Source: Lenzites betulinus
Taxonomy: Eukaryota > Basidiomycota > Agaricomycetes > Polyporales > Polyporaceae
Reading direction: 5' to 3'
NCBI GenBank assembly: GCA_022264855.1
Contig: JABYQU010000002.1
Location: 372,001 to 436,000 of the forward strand
DNA length: 64,000 bases
A program made the position numbers and the translations under genes. This document shows, in pieces, positions 54,460 through 64,000 of this stretch. The notes beneath the pieces are model-generated. The model searched no databases. It was not told where the DNA came from and saw only the letters and a list, made by a program, of their open reading frames with translations. Position 1 is the stretch's first letter. Every line of letters starts with the position of its first letter.

Positions 54460-57138
54460 CAGTGTACGTACCAATTTGCGGGGCGAGGAACATGATTCCA
54501 GCTCAGGGTGAGCAATTTCGCGTATGCAGCCCTATGACAGCATCGGCACCAGAGGGACGGATTCGCGGACAGCGCGGATGACGCTGCGCGTTGGTGGGTT
54601 CACTCGGTGTGTGTAGGAGAGCGTGCGAGTATAGTTTGAAGCGATCTGGATGGGAGGGTGAGCCTCGGCGCATGATTTTGTACCCTGCTCACTGAGACTC
54701 ACAGAGATTCGTTCAGCGCAGCACGAGATCGCGTCCCGGCGCGATGCAACTTGGTGAATGTGCTACTGTGAGCGTACGGAGTGTGCGCGCGCGTTCGCGG
54801 CGTGAACGGGTGACTTGACTTTTCGCTCACTTTGGTGCGAGCAGGGGACGACGGCCTGTGAGGGTGCAAATACAATTCTCCTGAATCGCGCTGGAAATGC
54901 GTCAGCGTGTGCGTTTCGTGTAGCGATAGATACGTACCAAGTTGCAGAGCGAGGGGAGCAGGCACGAAGGCGGCCAGGGGCGAGTGATCCTGTGTGCACC
55001 CATGAGATGGCACCAGAGGCACGACAACAGGGACAGCTCGGATCGCGCTCAAATTTCACATACGCACGACGTGTACTCCCGTGGACGTATGTTCCGAGTT
55101 TCGGCGGGCGCAGTCGCGATGCCGGTCGGCAGTCAGCGATATTGTGTTTGTGACCTAGCATGTATGGGACTTTGAGAAGTAGACACCATCGGAGGAAGGT
55201 GGACAGCAGCGAGGAGAGAATCGTCGGAAGAGATCTCTTGGTGTGCTGTGACGACGACGCGAGGCGACTGCTGAGACGGAGCATGCGGCGGAGAGCAGGA
55301 TGGGAGGTTGGGGCGAGGGTGTACTCAGAACGAGGGCACGGGAACGAATTCCTCCCGGATCGGGCTGGAAACACGTGAGCATATGCGCAGTACATAGCGA
55401 AATGTACCCACCGAGCTGCAGATGAAGCGGTTCAAAAACGAGGGTGCGATGAGCGATCCTCTGTGCACACACATGAAATCGACCCAGAGGAGCCTGAAGG
55501 CGGAACTGCCCTGACCACGCTGGAAGTCAGCGAGCGCACTCGGTATATGCGCGCATAGACACGTCACACCAGTTTCCGCGAGGAGGCGTCGCGATACCAG
55601 GCCGCGGCGGACGATTATCTGTGTGTGCACACAGGCCCAGTGCACAGGAGGAGCGAAACCTGGACCGTCCCGGATCGCGCGCGGAATCGCTGAGGCAGCT
55701 CCGTGCGCATACGGGAGTATTTCCGTGGAGTTTGAGCGCGAGGGGATGAGCGGGGAAGGCGGGGTGCGCGATTTCGTCTGGCATGCCCTTGAAAATGCGC
55801 AGGAAAGGCGCATTTTCGAATTGCTCAGATAGAGCTGCGAATGCACGTGTGCGTTCCGTACAGTCAGTCGAGCCTGCATGCAGAACATTAGCTCGAGGGA
55901 AAGCGATCCCAGTGGGCGGGGGATGACTCTTTCCACATACCAACTGACATGTCATGAATCCGCGCAGAAACGGCGCATCTTCAATTCGCTCAAATCGAGC
56001 TGCAAATGCGCGTGTGCGTCCCGTAGAGTCGTTCGAGGCTGTGTTCGAAATATCAGCAGGAGAGAGAGCGATCCGAATGGACAGTGGGCGATTCTTTCCA
56101 CGTGCCCACCGAAATACCATGAATCTGCGCAGAAACGGCGTATTTTGGAAGTGCTCGCATCGAGCTGCAAATGCGTGCGCAAGTTCCGTACAGCCAGTCG
56201 AGCCTGCATGCAAAGCGTCAGCTCGGGGGAGCGCGATCCGAATGGGCGGCGGGCGACTCTTGCCACATACCAACAGAAATGCCATGCATCCGCGCACAAA
56301 CGGCGTCTTTTGAAAGCTCTCGGATCGGGCTGAAACTGCGTGTGCACGTTCCGTACAGCCAGTCGAGCCCGCATGCAAGATATCAGCCCGAGGAGAGACG
56401 ATCCGAGTGGCGGGCGGGGATTATTTTCACGTACTGGCTGAAATGCAATGAAATCGCGCAGAAACGCGTGTTTTCAAACCAGTCGGATCGAGCTGCGAAT
56501 GCGCATGCCAGCTCCGTATGGTCACCAGAGCCTGCGTTCAGAGTATTAGCGTGGGGGAGCGTGATTTGAGTGGAGCGCGAGCGAATCTATCCGCGCACCG
56601 AGTGGAATGGGGAGGACACAAACTGCTCGCATCGCGCTGTAGCTGCACACGGGCACTCCGTACGAGCACTGGAGTATACATTGGAAGTTTTAGAGCGACG
56701 CGACGGGAGGGGAGCGCAGCGCAAGCCATTCGGCGTACACACTCATGGAATGGGACTTGGTCTGCGACGACGAACATGGACTTTCAAAATGCTCGCATCG
56801 GGCTGATATTTCGCGTGAGGGCTCCGTACGCACAGTACAGTGCAGGTCTACGAGCGCAGCGTGCGTGGTACAAAACTGGACGACGCCTCGCCGTTTCTCT
56901 CCGCAGCCGCATGAAATGGCTTAAAAGACGTGAAACTTGGACTCGTCGTCTCGGGCTGGGATTGCGTGTGCGCACTCCGAGTGCACAGTACAGTGCACGT
57001 TCACAATCGCAGCGCACGCGCAGGCGAAACGAGTGCCGCGCGGCCACCTTTTTCTCGGTATATGAAATGGCACAAGGTGGTCGAGGACGAAGGCTGCTCG
57101 GATTAGGCTGAGGCTCGACGTGAGCGTGCAGTACACAT
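54460..57138. repeat. Degenerate 145-165-bp repeat ladder in unit copy 2
   Basis: Counterpart of 43600-46280 with the same unit spacing (for example 55861, 56026, 56191, 56356), nearly identical to copy 1 apart from a few one-base homopolymer changes (about 54487, 54809, 56419). Confidence 0.75.
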
Positions 57139-57715
57139 ATGGAAGGGCATATACGAAGTAGCATTGCGGGGGAACGGGGGGCGGCCGCGCGATGAGCAAT
57201 CTACTGTGGGACCCCCAAGATGCTTCCTCCCACGCAAGAAGCCGTCGGCGGCACGGGACGCCCGAACTATCAAACGGGATGCACTCCGGGCGTTGGGATG
57301 GAACACAGGGCATATTCAAGCGTGCCGGGCGGCCTCTGCTAGGCGGTTCCAGGCGGATGTCTGAATGTACTTGTGCGCCGCCGACATGTCCCACCCTTGA
57401 GCTTCGGAGCAACGCCGCGGCGACGCGGCCTCGGCGGGAGTGTATCCCCGTGGCGCACTCGTTCTACTTGTTCGAGCCGAGAGGGTCGAACGCGGGCGGG
57501 CCGCCAGGAGACGGACACGGCCGCAAAAATGCACGGCGCGCGGCGAAACACAATATCGTCGGTTGCACACGACGAGTCGGATGCTGGGATACACTACGAC
57601 GCGTACGTACATGGCCGGAACTGGACGAGGAGGAAGCGGGCGCATGACGACAGGGACGGAGGCGGCGGGCGCGGGGTCCGTGCGCGGGCGGCGCTGTGCT
57701 GTGCGTGTGTGCACG

Positions 57716-57723
57716 TATATAAG
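57716..57723 (+). promoter_or_regulatory. TATA box of the candidate small transcription unit (copy 2)
   Basis: Same TATATAAG and context as 46858-46865. Confidence 0.45.
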
Positions 57724-57899
57724 GGGCGAGGAGGATTGGGAAGGACATCAGCTCGAGTGCCTCCTTCCCCCGCTCGTCCTTGTTCCCTCGGCTGCCCTCC
57801 TCCGCGCTCGCTGGACGTGTGTCCTACCGCCGCTCGACACCCGGCTCTCGACGTCGGGCACCTGCCGCTCGGCGCCTGGCAGACCACGCTGGACGTCGA

Positions 57900-58280
57900 A
57901 TGGCGGGCACCCAGAGGTCAGGTACGTTGCTGTACACATCCGCGCCGCCGCCCGACACTGACACGGAGTGCGCCGCAGGTATGCACTTGCGAAACGACGG
58001 GGGAGGACGGCGGAGGCGGAGCGCCCGTCGCGGGCAGTCCCGCGCACGTTTGCTGCGGTGTCGGATGGATACACGCAGCCCACGGCGCGAGCGCGCGATC
58101 TTGAGAGTAGGGAGACGCAATATATTAGATTTGATCGCGCACCTGTGTTATGCGATGCGGCATGCCCACCGAATGGGGTACCAGGGTCGTCCGGGATTGT
58201 CGGAAAGCAGACAACCCGAGCGGGGCTCGGTCCATGTGGTCCTGCGGCGAGGGAGGCTACTTGTACCAGAGGGGCGGTGA
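57900..58280 (+). CDS. Candidate small two-exon gene, unknown function (copy 2)
   Basis: Identical counterpart of 47042-47422. The conservation reflects recent duplication and does not argue for coding. Confidence 0.2.
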   Translation: MAGTQRSGTLLYTSAPPPDTDTECAAGMHLRNDGGGRRRRSARRGQSRARLLRCRMDTRSPRRERAILRVGRRNILDLIAHLCYAMRHAHRMGYQGRPGLSESRQPERGSVHVVLRRGRLLVPEGR

Positions 58281-59362
58281 ACAGCACGCCGCTACCGGTT
58301 CGAATACGAGACCACTCGAGCCTCAGCGTGACCAGCGTCGAGTGCGAAGGACGCGAGCACACTCAATGAGCGCGCGGGGGCAGTCTGTACGCGAGTTGCC
58401 GCCCGCGTGGGTGTGCTCGAAGAGCGCGAGTCTATTAGTTGATACTTACGTTGAGGGGCGACGGTAGCTACTAGTCCTAGGCTATATGCCGGGTGACAAG
58501 CAAGATCTCGCACCAGATCAGCGCGCAGTTGTATACGCGGGGCTAGCAGGGCGCTCGCGAGCAGCACGCAGACGCGCGCGGAGGGCGGCGACTGTCGATG
58601 GCGGTCAGTGCAGGCGGGCGCAGAGTCGGACGCGGCGGGGGGAGTGGACTTGGCGAGGGAGGCGGGGACGCGTCGGCGCAGGGGAGAGGCGTGTATGCGC
58701 AGAGGGCATCGAGAGCAGAGGGGCAAGTCGGCGCAGCGAGAGACAGCCGCGGTCGAGAGAGAGAGGACGGGAGGTTGCTGCAGGTCCGTTCGCAACGATG
58801 GCGCCGGTCCGGCCTTGTGTATGCGGTCCTGGTGATACGGCCAGCGAGAACGGCGTTGCCGCAGAGGAACAAGCTGCAACAAGAGACATCCATCGGAAGC
58901 GCTCGCATGACGCGCGCTCGCAAACCCTAATCCGAGTGGCAGGGCGTGAGTGTGTATAACTGTAGTAACCTGTGGTTGAGGGGGAAATTATTTCTTCCCG
59001 CTTCCTCCGGTACCACCATATGCACCCTTACGCACCCCGGTGTTTCCAGGGCTTGCGGCCATGCCGACCTCGCAGTGTAATCGATGTTCCTAAGCATGCA
59101 CCCCTCGAATACACTCGTCATCTCCCACCGGCCCAAGGGTCCCCAATCACGCGGCCTCAAAGCTTCACGGTCCCTCACGTCCATGATCTCGGAATCGGAA
59201 TCTCAGATGGCCACAGTAACAACGCTCGGTGCTCGGCTCGAGTGCGGCCACGACTTGCATTAGCCACCCAAACAATGCCGACGCCTGTCCGACTTCTTAT
59301 ACCGCCCCGCTCGAGCATACCAGTCCTGAGATCGGTCTCCGACTCACTCGCCTACCACAGAC

Positions 59363-61302
59363 ATGTCCGTCCCCGCTGAAATACTCACGCCTCCCCTCTC
59401 CGCGACCGACTTTCCCGAGGATGTCTGGGACAAGTACACACTACACCACGCTGCGTCTAGTGCCCCTGGGCCATCCAGCGGACATCGCTACGAGCGCAAG
59501 ATGGGCGAGACTGAGCTCTCGTATTTTCTGCCATCACGACAGACGGGCGTGAACGACATGTGAGTGAGCGGCGTGCGCGAGAAGGACAGCTTTGCTAACG
59601 GCCTGCGCAGGTACTTGCATCTCGGGTTTAGAGCGCCCGAGCATATCGCCCGGCGTGAACGCATGTGCACCGTGTGGGCCATCCTCCGACTGCGGCATCC
59701 GATGCTCTGCGCCCGCGCCGACATGCGTGACTACGGCGACGTAAGGTTCATGTACGTGCTATTCGTGTTTTCATCTGTGGGCGCGCTCTAAGTGCGTGAT
59801 TGTCACCGCAGCTATGACGCCCCCTCGTCTGCCCAGGATGCCTATTGCGATGCGGACGCTAACCTTGAGTATCGCACCCAGACGAAGGATGGTCTGTACA
59901 TAGCCTCTCCCGCCCTATCCACGCACTGACGTCGCTATGTTCTTGCAGAACTGATTGACACCTATCTGAATGGCCCGCGCACGCTCTCGAACTCTAGGCT
60001 GTCATACCTGATCATGTCGGAGCCTGCCAACTCCCCGGAGCTCATGCCGACGCCCCCTCGCACGCCGTCACCCGCCAACGTGCAGCTAGACCTTGGTGCG
60101 GCGCCCGAGGCCGAGGCCGAGATCGAGCCCAAACAGGAGTACGAGCTGCTCATCTGCGCAATGCATTTCCTCGGGGACGGCATGGCGCTGCACCAGTTTG
60201 CAAATGACCTCTTTGGATTACTCGGTGGCGCGAAGTCTGACGAGGAATTGCAAGACTTGCTGCAAGAGGAATGGCGGACCCGGTGGCAGGTCGCCCCTGA
60301 GGAGGTGAGTTCCTATCCTTGACGTAGAGTTTGAGTTTGCACGGCATCTTAACGCCGCGACGGTAGTGCGTCCTTCCCCCCGCGCTCGAAGATAACATGC
60401 CATTGCCATCTTTAAGGTTCCGCCGGGTTGCCGCCCAGGTCGACTTCCAGCTCTCGCAGCAGCGGCTCGTAGGCGGGCAGGTCTTCCCGCGCCAGAAGCA
60501 CCCCGAGCGCCACACCGTCGTGCCGACCGTCTCCTTCCCCGAAGAGCGCACGAAGGCTATCTTGAAGAACTGCAAGGCGCACGGCGTGTCCATCTCCGCG
60601 GCGCTCTTCGCCGTCTGCAACGCTGCCTGGAGCCGCACGGGCGGCGGGAGCAAGGCGGCGCCCACGCTCATGTACTCCGCGCTCAACCTCCGCCCCTACT
60701 TCTCCGTGCCGCGCGCGCTCCCGCAGTGGGACTCGTACTGGTACCTCGCCATCGGGTACTTCAACGTCGTCCTTCCCAGCTTCCTCCCTGCGGACGCCGC
60801 CGCCGCCGCCACGACGTTCTGGCTCCGCGCGCGCGGCGCGAAGGAGCAGAGCACGCGCGCGGCGAAGAGCCCGCTGGTCGCCTCGCGCACGCACGAGATG
60901 GCGCTCGAGCGTGGGGAGCGCGCGCGTGCGTGGGCGAAGGAGGACGACGAGCGCGAGCTGGGTACTTGGGTCCCCCCCGTGCCCGCGCCCGCGGACGCCA
61001 GCTCGCCTCCGCGGGAGTCGGTATACCCTGCGCGCGCGAAGGCTCCGGCCGCCGCGTTGATCGGGCTGTCCCTCCTGGGCAATCTGGACGGCATCTACAA
61101 GCACGCCGCGTTCCCGGGCGCGGAGCTGCACACGCTGACGACAGGCTCGCGCCAGCGTCAGGGCGCGATGCTGCTCTTTGGGTACACGTTCAAGGGCCGG
61201 CTGTGGATTAGCTTGGGCTATGACCGCAACGGGTTCGAGGGCGACGTCGTGGACAGGTTCTGGAAGGAGGCGCTAGACTGTGTGGACGAGTTCCTAGGAT
61301 GA
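59363..61302 (+). CDS. HxxxDG acyltransferase, array copy 3 (five exons)
   Basis: Predicted 569 aa, identical to the copy 2 protein. Exons: 59363-59559, 59611-59751, 59812-59891, 59949-60304, 60367-61302. Promoter and introns also match copy 2, including the one-base intron-4 difference from copy 1. Identity of two complete genes points to very recent duplication or active homogenisation. Confidence 0.85.
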
Positions 61303-64000
61303 GTGCGCGCGGGCACTGGACGGACATGGACTGCGCGGTATACGTAGGCATTGATGTGGACGCTTTGGCAATCGATGACGACTCGCTCGCGAGGTGGCGG
61401 CGCGTCCCTGCTGGATTCACGTTTGGCGTCGACTGCGCCTGCCCTCGTTGTGCCCTGCGCGGGTCGGCGCGGGGGTGTTCCGTGTGTGTTCGCGTTACAG
61501 ATTGCCAGACGAACATTTACGGACTCATCGTGGACAGTAGGTGGTAGTGCTGCCTGTTGTGCATAGTAGGTAGTAGTGCTGCCGTGGTCGTGGACAGTGG
61601 GGGGAGTGCAGTAGGTAGTACCTCCTGTGGTGGCCCCCGTGGTGGCTCTTGCAATAGGCAGTGCCTCCCGCCGTGTACTCGGTGAGCAGCATATCCCCTC
61701 AGCCCGTCGAATTTCCCATTCCTCACGAGCAGGACAGTACTCCTTGCAGCGCGGCGCACAGTCCTACGAGCGGAGCAAGTCCGAACGAATGGGCGCCTGC
61801 TATCCGAGTCCGCGCCCACACTGACTGCCGTTCTCCCTCGCACCGCCACCTCGATTCCCCATCTCCCCCTGGCGGCGACTATGCAGGTCCCTCCCGCACA
61901 GCGCGCTGCCGACGGAACAGCACTTTGTGCCGCCCGCCAGCGCAGGCAGTCTCGGAGCCCACCCCAGCGGAGCTCCCATCCCGACCCTGCATCGGCCACG
62001 TCCCTGCGCGCGCGCCGCGGCGGATGAGCCTTTGGCGCTGACGGAGGTTGGGGTGCATGCCGCGGCACCCCCTCTCTGACGCACGCCCAGCAGTAAGTGA
62101 CACAGCGCGCGAGGTTCGTTTCCTCAGCCTTCCCCTCAGTCTGACAAGTTGCCGCGCAGGCAGAGCTAATGGCAATGAATCGACTCGTGCCGGGCGGGCA
62201 CAGAACTCGCTAAGCAGACGTGGTCTGGCACCCAAACGAGTCCGGATCCGTGCGGCGCCCCGCCCCTCGTCCCTGTCCCCTCACTCGAGACGCGCTCGCG
62301 ACGCCGTGCTCTGGCGGGCATTGGCTCTCGCCCGCCGCTATAGTAGCCTGTACGTGACCGTGCCCGCCCATTCCGGTCCCAAACGGTACCGAACGTGTGC
62401 GCATCGACCGCGAGCAACGCAGCGATCGCGTTGCGAGCTGCTCCGTCGAACATGTTCGCTGACGCGCCCGGTGAGTCTTTCCATTCTGCGCTCGTCGCAA
62501 AACACACAGTGATGCTTGCGTAGAGCCCGCATCGATACGCGCGCAGGGACGGTACCGCCGCAGAAGCTACCAGTTGTGGCCCGCTCTCTGGCGCAACACT
62601 CTCGGGACTGCGCGATTCAGGGCTCGAATCCGTTACGGCCGCCGGCGGATTCAGTCTGCGATAGTGTGGACGCTTCCAGCAGCACCCTCGCGCCGCGCCT
62701 CCGCGTACTTGGTCGGTGTGCCGAGTTTCAAGATGGTAACGTTGCAGTGCACGTAGGTATGTTTCACTCGTGCCCCTACTCTACGTGTACTAACCGCCCT
62801 CCTGTACAGGCTTATTGACGGTCTGTAAATTACTCGTTATGGGACGCGGCCAGGCTCGCTGGGGAATCGATTCGCGGCCGCCTTCGTACCAGAGTCTTTA
62901 TGCGCCACCCCCGCCCAGACTCTATTAGCGGGACTCGAGCGAGCTTGCATGACGCGGAGGACACTCTCGGAGGACAGGGCGCTGCGCTGCGCGCTCGCCA
63001 TGCCGCCAACACGATACCCGACTCCGGACGACTGCAGGGTCGCGCAGAGCCCTCGAAAACGCCACGCGCGTACCGACGCTCCGCGAGTTGGTCGGCGGCC
63101 GTTCACGAACTCATCATGAACGGCGCTCCACGCCGCCATCTTGGCTCGCCCTCGCGGCCGTCGTCCCCTGCGGCGGAGACTCGGAGCAGATCGCGCGCTG
63201 CACAATGCAGAGGATGAGGCCCCGTGAGTGTTTCTTTCTGGTTTCTTGCGCGAACGCCGAATGGACACCACAGTGCTCGCATGAACTTTGCGAAGATACG
63301 CGAACAGGGACGGCGGCGCCGTGGAGACAACAAGTTGTCGCCGCCCGCACCCCTAGCACCGCGAAGTGTCTCGTCCCACGTAGGGCTCGAATATGTTACG
63401 GGCGTCGGTGGGCTCGCACCGAGAGTCAGCGTGCCGAACTGCAGCGTGGCGACACATGGCCGCAGCGGGGGGTAAGGCTGCTTCCCTCGTGTCCCCCCTG
63501 GCCATATACTCACCACACTCCTGTGCACACAGTCCCTTGACGGCCTCTAAACGATTCAGCACGGGACGCTCCCGGGGTAGCTGCATAATCGTCTCGCAGT
63601 AGCGCTGTTCGCGCCGGATTCTTCCAGCAACACCCGCGGACAAGCCTGCCTTGTCTCGGCCTGTCTCAAACTTGGTGAGTGTGTGCCAGCGGTGGCACAT
63701 TGGTCTCGTCTGTACCGCCTCCAAATGAGTGCTAACTATCGCTTGCCATGTAATAGACTCCATTGGCGGTCTCGAACGAGCCAGCGCAACGTGGAGTTCC
63801 CCACCAGGGGACTGGGCGCCGCGCGCCCGTACGCGCTCGCTTCCGGGTACCGCAAACACGATGCCTAAAGTGTGAACGTCACTCGACAACAACAGCAGGG
63901 TCGCGCAGAGCCGCCGCTCGCGTACCGAGCGCCCCCGTCGGTAGCCTCAGTACGAACGAACGAACGGCGCAGTCACCTGGCAGTGTCTCGTGTGCTGGCC
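61303..64000. other. Non-genic part of unit copy 3, proximal section
   Basis: Matches copy 1 (39573-42270) at every position I compared, including those where copy 2 has indels. It contains the relic pair at about 62465-63580. No gene recognised. Confidence 0.5.

Larger units (their letters stand above)
47916..58773 (+). repeat. Tandem macrorepeat unit, copy 2 (10,858 bp)
   Basis: Second complete unit, offset 10872 from copy 1 over the acyltransferase gene. Its 5' part and gene match copy 3. From about 50.6 to 53.1 kb it carries some 17 one- or two-base indels not present in copies 1 and 3. Confidence 0.92.
57139..58773. other. Non-genic distal section of unit copy 2
   Basis: Counterpart of 46281-47915, effectively identical, with the same TATA-led candidate (TATA 57716-57723; ATG 57900; stop 58278-58280) and no other gene-like signal. 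Confidence 0.45.
58774..64000 (+). repeat. Tandem macrorepeat unit, copy 3 (truncated by window end)
   Basis: Third unit, offset exactly 10858 from copy 2 through the gene. The window ends at the position equivalent to 42270 in copy 1, so about 48% of the unit is visible. The array may continue beyond the window. Confidence 0.92.

Overview
The window is nuclear DNA of a filamentous basidiomycete, most likely an Agaricomycete and possibly a polypore. It is GC-rich, its genes are split by many short introns (about 53-75 nt, nearly all GT-AG), and it carries agaricomycete-type F-box proteins, a membrane-anchored heparinase II/III-like protein, homeodomain proteins and a Tad-like non-LTR retrotransposon. 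The placement is inferred from gene content only. I found no rRNA, tRNA or CRISPR. Exon models were built by hand from splice signals and reading-frame continuity. Every model closes to a whole number of codons, but none has transcript support.

1-15.4 kb is ordinary gene space, all on the minus strand: homeodomain gene 1 (64-1359), heparinase II/III-like membrane protein (1871-4348), homeodomain gene 2 (4970-5923), an F-box protein (6376-8109), a 2.6-kb gene-poor stretch, a PB1/UBA-like protein (10748-13421) and a xylose-reductase-type aldo-keto reductase in 12 exons (13839-15390).

15.6-23.7 kb is one full-length LINE in minus orientation: poly(A) tail at 15609-15635, ORF2 with endonuclease, reverse transcriptase and RNase H, ORF1 with a CCHC knuckle, and a perfect 20-bp target-site duplication (15591-15610 and 23701-23720). 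It sits inside the divergent promoter between the aldo-keto reductase and a ketopantoate-reductase-like gene (23881-25101).

25.6-34.7 kb holds two tandem paralogues of an F-box/SirB1-like/YccV-like (FBXO21-type) protein. They are followed by a head-to-head pair: a type II membrane O-fucosyltransferase-like enzyme (30485-32314, minus) and a GDP-fucose-transporter-like protein (33187-34674, plus). Together these could supply and use GDP-fucose in the Golgi lumen.

36.87 kb to the window end is a tandem array of a unit of about 10.86-11.05 kb (two complete copies and about half of a third). Each unit carries one five-exon HxxxDG acyltransferase gene (37633, 48505, 59363) followed by about 8.3 kb with no recognisable gene. 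That non-genic part includes a degenerate ladder of 145-165-bp repeats, a pair of 765-bp-spaced relics that keep an intron-like element, and a TATA-led candidate small transcription unit. Copies 2 and 3 have identical predicted acyltransferase proteins. Copy 1 differs by a few substitutions and has a different promoter.
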